From Desulforapulum autotrophicum HRM2 (GTDB taxonomy: Bacteria > Desulfobacterota > Desulfobacteria > Desulfobacterales > Desulfobacteraceae): a stretch of 64,000 nucleotides of DNA. The notes below the pieces were generated by a model that searched no databases, was not told the origin of the DNA, and was given only the letters and a program-made list of their open reading frames with translations. Position numbers and translations under genes: made by a program. The stretch covers positions 992,001-1,056,000 of the forward strand of contig NC_012108.1 of the NCBI RefSeq assembly GCF_000020365.1, in the 5' to 3' direction. Numbering within the stretch: the stretch's first letter is position 1; each line of letters begins with the position of its first letter. This document shows positions 35,194-44,861 of the stretch, piece after piece.

Positions 35194-37287
35194 TTAGATA
35201 ATTATTTTCCAAGTGCAGAAAAAGTTGATACCGGGTTCCTTTAACTCCATGCTCCGGGAGGTGGAAAGGTAGTTTGTCGTATCCCGGTCAAAGAGATTGT
35301 CTATGCCCAGGATCAGTTCCTGATTCTTTCCCAGGGCAGTGAATTTTTTCCCCATGTGAAGGTTGAATCTCTCCCATCCCTTGCCCGATGGCGTTGCGTC
35401 AGGGGTTCTGTTCTGGTCTGCGGCCCACTCCATTTCAATGGTTCCCCAGAACCGGGACGTACCGTCGTACCTGAGGCCCGCAAGGCCGTTCAGGGGGGCG
35501 ATAAAGGCCAGGGGCTCATCCGTTCGGGTGTTTTTGCCATAGATATAGGCCAGGGTGGCGGTTGCCGTCAGCGAGGGGGTGAGATAACAGGCAACATCGA
35601 TTTCACCCCCATGTATCCTTGCCTTGTCTACGTTCATCATTTCATGGGTGGTGTCATCCACAACGGTTTCCGTGATGAGATCGTCCAGGAAATTGACATA
35701 GGCTGAGGCTGAAATCGTGAACCGGTCTGTTGTATGTTTGAGCCCGTATTCCAGGAATATGGATCGTTCCGGGTCCAGGTCCGGATTGCCGAACAGTTCG
35801 ACACCGCCGCCAAGGTTGATATATTTAAACCGCTCCATCAGGTCCGGGGCCCTGAATGCAGAGGCCGTGATAAAGGTCATGGTCCAGTCGGGCATGAATT
35901 TCCAGGTGACACCCCCATGGGCGTTCCAACTGGTGTCGCTGTAACTTCGTCCAGATTGTACAAGTGTTACGGGAGTGGATGGGGTAGGGGGGGTGATCCA
36001 GTTGTAGAGATCCTGACTTTCGGCGCTGATGTAGTCCAGGCGGGCGCCAAGGTTGAGGCTGACTGTTTTACCTATCCGCCATTCATCCTCCATGAACACG
36101 CCGCCGGAAAATTGTTCCACATCGGCAAGGGAGGCGTCCACCCCGGTCAAGCCGCTTGCAAACTCCCTGTAGCGGTTTGAGTTTGAAATTTTCCAGTTCC
36201 AGACGTCCACACCGGCAACAATGGTGTGGGCCCGGGGGGTGAGGGTGTTTTGCCATTTTGCTCCCCAGGTATCATGGTCGGCCTGGGGTCTTAATTCAGT
36301 GAGCGGCCCTCCTGGGAAATGGTCCAGGCGCACCCTGCGTTCAATTTTTTGGTAAAAGAGGTTTATGCTTGACTCTGAAATCAAGGGGGTGTCCGGTGTA
36401 AGGGTGTGGGTGAGGTTGACAAGGGTTCGGTTTACGTCTGGATAGGTCACATCCGGTCCTGTGGGCAGGGCAAGTCCCTTTCCGGGGATGCCGATCTCTT
36501 CGCCCCTGAGGTGCTGGACCTGAAATTGGGTGGTGTTGAGGGGATTTTCCCGCAGGCCAAGGCTTGCGTTAAGCGTTGAATCCTCAAACTGGCTGTTGTC
36601 AATTTTTTCACCGCTGCCCGATTCATAGGATGCGTGATCCCGGAAACCTGCTGAGGCTGAGACCCATACGTTTTTGCTGTTATAGGTGGCTAACCCATAG
36701 GAGTCATTGCCCTGGGGGTTGGAGGCAATGGTGTTGGTAATCTCACCGGTCCAGGTGGGGGTCTGGGTGAATTTTCCTTTCCGGGTGATAATGTTGACGA
36801 CACCCCCCGTGGAGCCTGAGCCGTATAGCGCAGAAATGGGGCCCTTGAGCACCTCAATCTGTTCGATGTCAAGGGGGTTGACCAGACCGAACCGGGCGTT
36901 AATGTCCGTTGAGGTGTTTACCCGGCATCCGTCAACCAGAAAAATAACAGCATTTCTGCCAAGCCCCCGGATGGTCATGGCGGATCCCCAGGCCGAATCC
37001 GATGATTTGTCCACTCCTGGAATGCGGGCCGCGGCATTGGTAAGGCTTATGGAATTTGACTCTGAAATTTCTTCCTGGTCAACAACACCGACACCCCCCG
37101 GGGTTTCCGAGGCCAGGCTCTGTCTGCCCCGGGCCGTCACCAGCACCGGATCAAGGGTTATACGTCGTTCCTGTTCCTGTTCCTCTGTTTGTGTGTAACC
37201 CTCACCCGGAATTGCTGTACCCGTTGCCGCCAGGATCAGGAGGAGAACGATTGAAATGGGTTGTAGGAAGACTTTTAAACCGTGCAT
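35194..37287 (-). CDS. TonB-dependent outer-membrane receptor
   Basis: About 697 residues from the ATG at 37287. This start is preferred because it gives a normal signal peptide (MHGLKVFLQPISIVLLLILA then ATGTAIPGEG) and because a longer frame runs back into the YcaO gene. A plug domain follows: LDPVLVTARG, SLTNAAARIPGVDKSS, MTIRGLGRNAVIFLVDG and IEVLKGPISALYGSGSTGGVVNIITRKG (given as parts of the plug). A 22-strand barrel then extends to a C-terminal FFCTWKIII. Such receptors import siderophores, cobalamin, metals or sugars using TonB energy. The ligand cannot be read; the layout resembles BtuB/colicin I receptor types. It lies downstream of a YcaO gene on the same strand. Confidence 0.87.
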   Translation of the reverse strand: MHGLKVFLQPISIVLLLILAATGTAIPGEGYTQTEEQEQERRITLDPVLVTARGRQSLASETPGGVGVVDQEEISESNSISLTNAAARIPGVDKSSDSAWGSAMTIRGLGRNAVIFLVDGCRVNTSTDINARFGLVNPLDIEQIEVLKGPISALYGSGSTGGVVNIITRKGKFTQTPTWTGEITNTIASNPQGNDSYGLATYNSKNVWVSASAGFRDHASYESGSGEKIDNSQFEDSTLNASLGLRENPLNTTQFQVQHLRGEEIGIPGKGLALPTGPDVTYPDVNRTLVNLTHTLTPDTPLISESSINLFYQKIERRVRLDHFPGGPLTELRPQADHDTWGAKWQNTLTPRAHTIVAGVDVWNWKISNSNRYREFASGLTGVDASLADVEQFSGGVFMEDEWRIGKTVSLNLGARLDYISAESQDLYNWITPPTPSTPVTLVQSGRSYSDTSWNAHGGVTWKFMPDWTMTFITASAFRAPDLMERFKYINLGGGVELFGNPDLDPERSIFLEYGLKHTTDRFTISASAYVNFLDDLITETVVDDTTHEMMNVDKARIHGGEIDVACYLTPSLTATATLAYIYGKNTRTDEPLAFIAPLNGLAGLRYDGTSRFWGTIEMEWAADQNRTPDATPSGKGWERFNLHMGKKFTALGKNQELILGIDNLFDRDTTNYLSTSRSMELKEPGINFFCTWKIII

Positions 37288-37354
37288 CTGTTTACTCGCT
37301 TCAGGGTGTCGAGCCTCAGCTAATCGTTTCAGGTCAGGCATCCTTGTCATTGGG

Positions 37355-39061
37355 TTATTGGGGCGGGCTGAACAGTTCGAGATAGTTCTGGAACAGTTCA
37401 GGGTGAACCCTTGAAAACCGGTCAAAGTCCCCAAGGATATCCATTCCGGGAATCAGGGCCTTAACAACGGGAAGGCCGATGTCCCTGCGGGTCAGATCAA
37501 CATAAAAGGGTGATTGGCCGTTGGCCAGCAGCAGTTTTTCCAACAGGGCAAGGTCCCGGCCGTGGTCGTTGGTGGAATAGTCGGGCAGGTTGTCATACCC
37601 CACGGGAATAAGATCTGCCATGCCCGCAGCCGATGGCGGTCCCGAGGGAAAGGGGTAGGTGGTCTCGGTCATGGCAGAGACAATAGCCCGCCTTGCGCTG
37701 AGATGGGCTGCGGTTCCCTTGTGTATGGTGCCGTCCTTGGCCCTGACAAAACACTTGCAGCATGGGATGCCAGATTTTGGCGTTAGGTCCTGGAACTGCA
37801 GGTGGATACCCATGGCCCGGTATCCGTCGAGCAAGGATGCGATGCCGCTGGTGCCGGGAACGAGGTTAAAGCAGGTTTCCGGGGTAAAGGGAACCGTTGC
37901 CTCCTGGTGGCGTTCCACCACCTCAAGGAGGGCGGAAACCTTTGCCTGTTCCATGGTGTTGCCAGAAGCAAGACCTGTGGAGCCAAGGCCCGAAAACAGG
38001 GCTGTTTCATCCAGGTTGCAGAAGAGAAACAGGGCCTGGACCGGCACCATGGCAGGTTCCAGACCGTTCGTTCCAGGAGTTGTTCCCTCTATCCAGTGGA
38101 GGGGTTCGTCATTGTAGTTTACCTCAAGGGCCAGATCTTGGGGGTTCAAAGCTTTTTTGCCCTGGTCCAGGAGTTCCTGGTGGGTGGCCCGGGTCAAGGG
38201 ATAAGGCCTTGCATACCCCATCACTTCTTTGTCCGAGATCGTGGCAAAGGCCGAGCACCGTTCTACCATTTCCATGGCAAGGGAGGCCCTGGCATGCTCA
38301 AGGGAGAGCCCCTTTCCATAGCTGGTCTGGGGGCCTTCAAGGGTGAACCGGTTTCGACGGTTGGTGGTGGTTGTGGAAAACCGCCATTGCCTGAGCAGGG
38401 CAAAGGGACTCAGGCTTGATTCGTGACGCATCTCTTTTTTAATTTTGACTCCTGCATTCTCCAGCCGTTCCATGGCTGTCTGGGTCGTCTGTTCAAGGGA
38501 GAATTCTTGTTTGTTGCCGGGGGTGTTAATATCAGCCGTTACAAGTGAATCAATGGTGGTGGCAGGCGGGGTGGTGACCATGCATTCCCCCTGGCAGATG
38601 GGGGGAAGGCCCGTATTGTCCAGGGGGGGAAGGGGAAGGTGGTCAACCATGTTGGCCTTGAAGATTTTAATCCAACCTTTGTGGAGCCGTTGATTGGGCA
38701 TGAGGGCCGACCGGATGTCCACAAGGGGCGTGTGGCGGCAAAGTTCAACAAGGTTTTCCCTTGAAAAAAATTGTTCAACCTTGGGAAGGGCGTGGAAAAG
38801 GAGGAGCTGTTCACAGGCCAGGGCCTTTAAAACCATGTTGTTTTCAGCCTTTGCCCGGGTGATGAGGGCCGTCATCTGGTCCGGGTTTAATTGGGCCATG
38901 AGGTCCAGGGCATACTGGTGGAGGAATTGGTCCATGGGGTGATCGTTGAGCAGGTCAAGGGCCCGTTCCAGGGAGGGGCAACAACGGGGAATTGCTTTGA
39001 AAAAACCGGTGGCAAGCTGGGTGTCGGCCAGGGTTAAGGTATATTCCAGGGATTCGATCAA
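37355..39061 (-). CDS. YcaO-domain protein with long N-terminal extension
   Basis: This 568-residue protein starts at a TTG with caaggag 8 bases upstream. Residues 1 to about 190 are a helical region of unknown role. From about 215 a YcaO domain is seen: FTLEGPQTSYGKGLSLEHARASLAMEMVERCSAF (read as adjacent blocks), GLGSTGLASGNTMEQAKVSALLEVVERHQ, and LTRRDIGLPVVKALIPGM near the end. The repeated E-x-x-E/ER motifs are the ATP/Mg site. YcaO enzymes phosphorylate amide backbones to make azolines, amidines or thioamides, in peptides or in proteins. No TfuA, azoline dehydrogenase or clear precursor peptide is adjacent. The C-terminus (LFSPPQ) lacks the PxPxP of azole-forming members. Confidence 0.85.
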   Translation of the reverse strand: MIESLEYTLTLADTQLATGFFKAIPRCCPSLERALDLLNDHPMDQFLHQYALDLMAQLNPDQMTALITRAKAENNMVLKALACEQLLLFHALPKVEQFFSRENLVELCRHTPLVDIRSALMPNQRLHKGWIKIFKANMVDHLPLPPLDNTGLPPICQGECMVTTPPATTIDSLVTADINTPGNKQEFSLEQTTQTAMERLENAGVKIKKEMRHESSLSPFALLRQWRFSTTTTNRRNRFTLEGPQTSYGKGLSLEHARASLAMEMVERCSAFATISDKEVMGYARPYPLTRATHQELLDQGKKALNPQDLALEVNYNDEPLHWIEGTTPGTNGLEPAMVPVQALFLFCNLDETALFSGLGSTGLASGNTMEQAKVSALLEVVERHQEATVPFTPETCFNLVPGTSGIASLLDGYRAMGIHLQFQDLTPKSGIPCCKCFVRAKDGTIHKGTAAHLSARRAIVSAMTETTYPFPSGPPSAAGMADLIPVGYDNLPDYSTNDHGRDLALLEKLLLANGQSPFYVDLTRRDIGLPVVKALIPGMDILGDFDRFSRVHPELFQNYLELFSPPQ

Positions 39062-39130
39062 AGGTAAATCTCCTTGCGTTTATATTATTTTAGAATCTTC
39101 AGCAAATATTGTGCCTGATTAATTGTATGG

Positions 39131-39271
39131 TCAGTTTTGAAAGCTGTTTTTGCATTGTTTATGGGAAAGTGCTGCCAATACAGTACAATTGGCGGCGTGT
39201 ATCATTTGTATTTGCCGGGAGCCCATACCCTTTCTGAACCTGGCGTTGAAATCATTTGTGTCGGTTTTCAT
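39131..39271 (-). CDS. Small unassigned reading frame in the MFS-YcaO gap
   Basis: A 46-codon frame (MKTDTNDFNARFRKG through CTVLAALSHKQCKNSFQN) occupies the 238-base gap between the MFS and YcaO genes on the same strand. It has two cysteines and three serines near its end. No ribosome site precedes the ATG. It is listed because small substrate peptides often sit beside YcaO genes. It may be chance. Confidence 0.2.
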   Translation of the reverse strand: MKTDTNDFNARFRKGMGSRQIQMIHAANCTVLAALSHKQCKNSFQN

Positions 39272-39299
39272 GTCATTTTGTAAAGGGAACGGGGTTGGC

Positions 39300-40721
39300 T
39301 CAATGGACGCGGGGCCGGTCATCCCCCCGTAAAAACGATAAAATGCTGCCCAGGCAGGCCATGATGGCACCGGCAGCCATGGCCCTGTGAAATCCTGCCA
39401 TGAACATTGGCTCTACACTGGATGAGTAGGTTTGAAAGGGGGTTCCATGGTTGAGACTGGTGAATGTGCCGGTGAAGATCAATCCTGCCGTGGCAACGCC
39501 GATGACCATTCCCAGGTTCCTGGCAGTGGCCACGGTAGCCGATGCAATGCCCCTGCGATTGGCCGGAACCGCACCCATGGCTGCAGTGTTGTTGGGTGAA
39601 ACAAAAAGGGCTGTGCCTGTTCCGGCCAGGGCCAGGTACGATACAATGGCTGTCATACCTGAGGACGGTTCTATCCGGGCAAATGCGAACAGGGCCAGGG
39701 CCAGAATTGTCATTCCCAGGGAGCAGGGGCCCCTTGATCCGGTTCGGTTGTAAAGGGCGCCGGACACGGGGCTGATGAAGAACAGCAGGATAAAGGGGGT
39801 GATCATTATAAGCCCTGTGGCCGATGCCGACAGGCCGCAGGGGTGGACAAGGAAAAAGGGCATCATGAATACGATGACAAACAGTGTACCGAACAGGATG
39901 GCCGAAGTGATGACGGGCAGCACAAACAGCCGGATTTTTAGCAGGGCCGGATCAAACAAGGGATAAAGGGTTTGGGTTTCGTTCCAGACGAACCCCAGGC
40001 TGGCCATGGCAAAGGTCAGCAGGAACCCCATGGTTTTGGCCGAGAAAAACTGCCATTGGTTGAGATGGGTGAGGACCACTATCAGGCAGACCAGGCTGAC
40101 GGCCTGCAGGAGACTGCCGGTTTTGTCCATGGGTTCAAGACTGCCAGGGTCTGACTGGCCGTTTTTGAGGATCAGTGAACCGGCCAGGGCCGCACCAATG
40201 CCGATGGGGATGTTGATGTAGAAGATGAACCGCCACGAAAACAGATCCAGGAGAATCCCGCCTGCCACAGGGCCTGCCGTGAGGCCCGCAGCCACCACGG
40301 CCCCCACCATGCCCAGGGCCTTGCCCCGTTCTCTGACCGGAAAGGTGTCCACGATCAGGGCCGGTGAGCACGCCATGAGCATGGCAGCACCGCAGGCCTG
40401 AACGACCCGGGAGATGATGAGGAAAAGCGGAGTCTGGGCCATGGCGCACAGGCCAGAGCCCGCGGTAAATATGAGGAATCCACCCGTGTATACCATTCGC
40501 TTGCCCCGGATGTCGCTCAAGCGGCCAAAGGTCAGCAGCAGCGATGAGATGGTGAGCAGATAGCCCACCACCACCCATTGAATGGTTTCAACACCTGTTC
40601 CCATATCCTGCATGATATAGGGCAGGGCTATGTTGACGATGCTCGAGTCCAGGGTGGACATGAAGACCCCCAGGGCCACACAGGCAAAGATCAGCCATTT
40701 GTTTTTCTCGTCTTCAGCCAT
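39300..40721 (-). CDS. MFS transporter, DHA2 (14-helix, EmrB/QacA) drug-efflux type
   Basis: This 473-residue inner-membrane protein has about 14 hydrophobic segments. Marks include VALGVFMSTLDSSIVNIALP in the first helix (motif with the conserved Asp), LLTFGRLSDIRGKR after helix 2 (MFS motif A), and FVSPNNTAAMGAVPANRRGIAS, typical of DHA2 exporters. These proteins use the proton gradient to expel drugs or other small molecules. The YcaO and TonB-receptor genes lie downstream on the same strand, so export of a modified metabolite or peptide is possible. Multidrug export is equally likely. Confidence 0.87.
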   Translation of the reverse strand: MAEDEKNKWLIFACVALGVFMSTLDSSIVNIALPYIMQDMGTGVETIQWVVVGYLLTISSLLLTFGRLSDIRGKRMVYTGGFLIFTAGSGLCAMAQTPLFLIISRVVQACGAAMLMACSPALIVDTFPVRERGKALGMVGAVVAAGLTAGPVAGGILLDLFSWRFIFYINIPIGIGAALAGSLILKNGQSDPGSLEPMDKTGSLLQAVSLVCLIVVLTHLNQWQFFSAKTMGFLLTFAMASLGFVWNETQTLYPLFDPALLKIRLFVLPVITSAILFGTLFVIVFMMPFFLVHPCGLSASATGLIMITPFILLFFISPVSGALYNRTGSRGPCSLGMTILALALFAFARIEPSSGMTAIVSYLALAGTGTALFVSPNNTAAMGAVPANRRGIASATVATARNLGMVIGVATAGLIFTGTFTSLNHGTPFQTYSSSVEPMFMAGFHRAMAAGAIMACLGSILSFLRGDDRPRVH

Positions 40722-40751
40722 ATGAATTGTATCTTAATGGTACTTTTTCCC

Positions 40752-43601
40752 CTAGGCCAGCATTTTTTTTAGAAAAAAGCCTGTGTAGCTTTTTTTTGAC
40801 CGGGCAACCTGTTCCGGAGACCCCTGGGCAATGATCTCACCGCCCCTGTGGCCCCCCTCCGGGCCAAGATCGATAACCCAGTCGGCTGTTTTGATCACGT
40901 CCAGATTGTGCTCGATGATGATCACGGTGTTACCGGCAAGGGAAAGTCGCTGGAGAACTTTTAGGAGCAGTTTAACATCCTGGAAATGGAGGCCCGTGGT
41001 GGGCTCGTCCAGGATGTACAGGGTTTTGCCCGTATCTCTTTTTGCAAGCTCCCGGGCGAGCTTGATGCGCTGGGCCTCTCCCCCGGACAGGGTGGTTGCG
41101 GCCTGGCCCAGCTTGATATAGGTCAGCCCCACATCCATGAGGGTGGTGAGGATGGTTCGGATTTTTGGATGGTTTTTGAACAGCACCATGGCCTGGACCA
41201 CGGAGAGGTCAAGTACGTCGGCAATGGAGTGGTCCTTGTATTTGATCTCCAGGGTGGCAGTATTGAAGCGTTTTCCGTGGCACACCTCACAGGGAACGAA
41301 CACGTCCGCCAGAAAGTGCATTTCCACCTTGATATATCCGTCTCCGTGGCAGGCCTCGCATCGGCCGCCCTTGACATTGAACGAGAAGCGTCCCTTTTGA
41401 TAGCCCCTGACCTTTGCCTCTGGAAGGCTGGCAAACAGCTCCCGGATGGGGTCGAACACCTTGGTGTAGGTGGCGGGGTTGCTCCTTGGGGTCCTGCCGA
41501 TGGGCTTCTGGTCGATGTTGATGATTTTGTCCAGATTCTCAAGGCCCGTGATGGTCTTGTGACGGCCAACCTCCAGGGTGGCGTTGTTGAGTGTTACGGC
41601 CAGGGCCGGGTAGAGGATCTGGTTAATAAGCGTGGATTTTCCTGCCCCTGAAACTCCGGTGACGGCAACGACCAAACCCAGGGGAATTTTGGCTGTGACG
41701 TTTTTCAGGTTGTTCTCTGTGGCTCCCTTGATGGTGATAAAGTGGTTGCCCATCTGTTTGGGGGTGCGTCTTTGTTCGGGAATTTCGATGGTTTCGGTCA
41801 TGTTGAGGAACCGGCCTGTGATGGACATGGGATCTTGCCGGATCTGGTCCGGGGTGCCCTGGGCCACGATTTGGCCCCCAAGGTGTCCTGCACCAGGGCC
41901 GATGTCCACGATCCAGTCGCTATTCTCCATGGTCTCCTGGTCGTGTTCGACAACGATGAGGGTGTTGCCGATGTCCCGGAGGTGGTGGAGGGTCTTGAGC
42001 AGCTTTCCATTGTCCCGCTGGTGCAGGCCGATGGAGGGTTCGTCCAGGATGTAGAGGACGCCGGTGAGTTCTGAACCGATCTGGGAGGCAAGTCGTATCC
42101 TCTGGGATTCACCGCCGGACAGGGTGGGACCGTTCCGGTCCAGGGAGAGATAGTCAAGCCCCACGTTTACAAGGAATCCCAGGCGGTCCTGGATCTCCTT
42201 TAACAGCTCTTCGGCAATGAGCAGCTGGTTGCCTTCAAGCTTGAGGTTTGAGATAAATTCATAGGCATCCTGGATGGTCATTTCGGTGAGGTCAATGATG
42301 GAACGACCGTTGATCAGCACGTGGAGAACCTCTTCCTTAAGGCGTCGTCCCTGGCAGACCGGGCAGGGTTTTGAGGTCATGAAGCCGGAATAATACCGTT
42401 TGGATCCTTCGGACTGGGTGGACCGGTATCGGCGCATGAGGGTGTTGAGCACCCCTTCGTGGGACATGGTCACCGCCCCCTGGATCTTTGCCGAGTTCCA
42501 GTTAACGGTCAGTTCCTTGCCCTTGGAACCGTACAGGATGAGATCTTTCTGGGCCCGGGGAAGATCCTTCCACGGGGTGTCATAATCCAGGTCCCATTGT
42601 TCTTCCATGGCCAGGAGCTGTTCCTTGCCCCAGGAGCTGTTGGTATAACGGGGGTTTTTGAGAAAATAGTTTTTCCATGGAATAACGGCCCCCTGGCGGA
42701 TTGTGAGACTGGGGTCGGCAACGACCTTGTTCACATCCATGGACAGGAGGGTTCCGATACCGTTGCATTCAGAACACATGCCAAGGGGGGAGTTGAACGA
42801 AAAGAGTTGGGGCACAAGCTCGGGATAGGCCATACCGCAACAGGACCTGGCCTCACTCATTTTAAGGTCTTCCCGGCCCGGGATGTGTATAAAGAGCCGG
42901 CCGTTGCCAAGTTTAAGGGCTGTCTCCACCGAGTCGGTGAGGCGTTTTGTGAATGCCGGATCTTTCTTGATGACCAGGCGGTCCACCACCACTTCGATGT
43001 TGTGCTTCTTGTTTTTTGGCAGGGTCTGGACATCGGCAAGATCCTGGACTACGTCGTTGATTCTGACCCGGGCAAAGCCCTCTTGTTTGAGATCGCCCAG
43101 CCGGTCCCGGTGCTCTCCCTTTCGGTTCTCAACAATGGGGGCCATGACCAGGATCTTGGAGTCAAGGGGAAGTGCGAGAATCTGGGAAACCATGGATTCG
43201 GCATTGCCCTGGCCTACCTTTTTACCACATTTAAAACAGTACTGGGTGCCGACTCTGGCAAAGAGCACCCTGAGGTAGTCGTAGATTTCGGTGATGGTTC
43301 CCACGGTGGATCTTGGGTTCTTGCTGGCGGACTTTTGTTCGATTGCAATGGTGGGGGAAAGTCCCCGTATGGTGTCGTACTTGGGCTTTTCCATCTGTCC
43401 GATGAACTGGCGGGCATAGGAGGAGAGAGATTCCACATAGCGGCGCTGGCCCTCGGCAAAGATGGTGTCAAAGGCAAGGCTTGATTTGCCTGATCCCGAT
43501 ACCCCGGTGAACACGATGAGCTGTTTTTTGGGAATCGTCACATCAATGTTCTTAAGATTGTGCTCCCTGGCTCCCTTGACGATGATGGTGTCAAGTTCCA
43601 T
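40752..43601 (-). CDS. uvrA: UvrA, excinuclease ABC subunit A
   Basis: About 949 residues from the ATG at 43601, giving MELDTIIVKGAREHNLKNIDV as in other UvrA proteins (a 20-codon longer frame starts at 43661). UvrA finds DNA lesions and loads UvrB for nucleotide-excision repair. Visible marks: Walker A GVSGSGKSSLAFDTIFAEGQRRYVESL, a first zinc module around CCGMAYPELVPQLFSFN...CSECNG with CPVCQGRR, ABC signature LSGGESQRIRLASQIG, second Walker A GVSGAGKSTLINQ, a C-terminal zinc module CEACHGDG...CEVCHGKR and signature LSGGEAQRIKLAREL. The length is normal and it looks complete. It is divergent from a membrane hydrolase gene. Confidence 0.96.
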   Translation of the reverse strand: MELDTIIVKGAREHNLKNIDVTIPKKQLIVFTGVSGSGKSSLAFDTIFAEGQRRYVESLSSYARQFIGQMEKPKYDTIRGLSPTIAIEQKSASKNPRSTVGTITEIYDYLRVLFARVGTQYCFKCGKKVGQGNAESMVSQILALPLDSKILVMAPIVENRKGEHRDRLGDLKQEGFARVRINDVVQDLADVQTLPKNKKHNIEVVVDRLVIKKDPAFTKRLTDSVETALKLGNGRLFIHIPGREDLKMSEARSCCGMAYPELVPQLFSFNSPLGMCSECNGIGTLLSMDVNKVVADPSLTIRQGAVIPWKNYFLKNPRYTNSSWGKEQLLAMEEQWDLDYDTPWKDLPRAQKDLILYGSKGKELTVNWNSAKIQGAVTMSHEGVLNTLMRRYRSTQSEGSKRYYSGFMTSKPCPVCQGRRLKEEVLHVLINGRSIIDLTEMTIQDAYEFISNLKLEGNQLLIAEELLKEIQDRLGFLVNVGLDYLSLDRNGPTLSGGESQRIRLASQIGSELTGVLYILDEPSIGLHQRDNGKLLKTLHHLRDIGNTLIVVEHDQETMENSDWIVDIGPGAGHLGGQIVAQGTPDQIRQDPMSITGRFLNMTETIEIPEQRRTPKQMGNHFITIKGATENNLKNVTAKIPLGLVVAVTGVSGAGKSTLINQILYPALAVTLNNATLEVGRHKTITGLENLDKIINIDQKPIGRTPRSNPATYTKVFDPIRELFASLPEAKVRGYQKGRFSFNVKGGRCEACHGDGYIKVEMHFLADVFVPCEVCHGKRFNTATLEIKYKDHSIADVLDLSVVQAMVLFKNHPKIRTILTTLMDVGLTYIKLGQAATTLSGGEAQRIKLARELAKRDTGKTLYILDEPTTGLHFQDVKLLLKVLQRLSLAGNTVIIIEHNLDVIKTADWVIDLGPEGGHRGGEIIAQGSPEQVARSKKSYTGFFLKKMLA

Positions 43602-43864
43602 GGTTTTTCCGGGTTTAATATCCCTTATGATGGATTTGATTGCTGATTGGCCATTTTTCATGGTGCTGGTTTCCGTTGTCTAATATGTTAAACCCCTTTG
43701 CAGGGAGGGTTTTTTCATGGTTTTCCACTATTGTGTAAGAAGAAAAGAATAAGCATGGCCCCGGCAATGTAAAGAGGGCCTCATACCAAGTAAAAATCCT
43801 TTGAAAAACACGAAGGAAGTGATTACAATGAAAAACTTAACCGAGAAGATGTCTGTTATAAACC

Positions 43865-44818
43865 ATGCTCAGCCCAAACAGGTTTTTATTGTCCAATATG
43901 ATTCCATCAGTCGGAACAGCTTTTAAACCAGGTCTTCATATCCTCATCGGTGTCGTTGTGTCGTTTGCTTTGCTGTGGGCCCTTTATACCCTGTTTATGC
44001 CTGTTTCCGGCTGTTTTATCCGTTATCTGGTCTGGACAACGACACCGGCCGGCGTTGCATTGAAGGGACGTGTCAAAACAGGTGACGCAACCATCCATTT
44101 TGTAAGCTATGGCAAAGGTCCGGCGATTTTGTTGCTCCATGGCGGGTTGAGTAACCGGCTTATCTGGTTCTCCCAGATTCCCTGGCTTGTGGCAACCGGT
44201 CATCGGGTTGTGCTGCCGGATACCCGGGGGCATGGTGAGTCTGGAATTGGCAATAGGCCGTTGAACTACCGTCTGCTTGCATCCGACGCCATCCATGTCC
44301 TGGACACACTCGACATTCCCCTGGCCGATGTGATCGGTTGGAGTGATGGCGGGAATACGGCATTGCGGATGGGACAATACTGGACCGGGCGAATCGGTCG
44401 AATTGTTACTGTCAGTGCTAACTTCAGTCCTTCCGGCCTTACCCCTGGAGCCCTTGAAGAAACGCATACCCAGAGCTGGGGGGTGTCATACTGGTTCAAA
44501 AGCTGGTGGACAGGTGCTGGAAAACGACTTACCGGTCTGGAAAGACGAATCAAGCAGATGTGGCAAAAATTTCCAGTGCTGGAATCGGTGGAGTTGGAAA
44601 ATATTACCAATCCGACCCTTGTGATGGTCGGCACCCACGATCTTATCTCGATTGCCCATGCAGAAAAGATGGCGAGTCTGCTGGCCCACGGAACGCTTAA
44701 AATCATTCCGGGTGGTCATTCAATTCCGGTAACCCATTCAAAAGAACTGAATGAGGCTATAGCGGAATTTCTTGGGATCCCTTGCCCTGATTTAAAAGTT
44801 TTCGACCTGTGGGGTTAG
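43865..44818 (+). CDS. Membrane-anchored alpha/beta hydrolase
   Basis: This 317-residue protein has an N-terminal membrane anchor (HILIGVVVSFALLWALYTLF, about 25-44) and an alpha/beta-hydrolase domain: AILLLHGGLSNRLIWFSQIP, VVLPDTRGHGESG, the nucleophile elbow VIGWSDGGNTALRMG (Ser near 159), the acid in MVGTHDLIS and the histidine in IPGGHSIPV. The domain probably faces the periplasm, but orientation is inferred. The substrate is unknown. The start is uncertain: ATGs at 43865 and 43898 are possible, neither with a strong site. A 32-codon frame with a better site (gaaggaag, ATG at 43828) overlaps it and ends at 43926; it could be a leader or a chance frame. Confidence 0.78.
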   Translation: MLSPNRFLLSNMIPSVGTAFKPGLHILIGVVVSFALLWALYTLFMPVSGCFIRYLVWTTTPAGVALKGRVKTGDATIHFVSYGKGPAILLLHGGLSNRLIWFSQIPWLVATGHRVVLPDTRGHGESGIGNRPLNYRLLASDAIHVLDTLDIPLADVIGWSDGGNTALRMGQYWTGRIGRIVTVSANFSPSGLTPGALEETHTQSWGVSYWFKSWWTGAGKRLTGLERRIKQMWQKFPVLESVELENITNPTLVMVGTHDLISIAHAEKMASLLAHGTLKIIPGGHSIPVTHSKELNEAIAEFLGIPCPDLKVFDLWG

Positions 44819-44861
44819 CTTTCCGACTGGTATGACAAAAAATAAAATCCAATAACAGAGG

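Noticed and set aside
42459-43484. 341-codon plus-strand frame inside uvrA
   Set aside because: It is antisense to a complete, strongly conserved uvrA and has no family-like sequence; GC-rich codon use creates such shadows.
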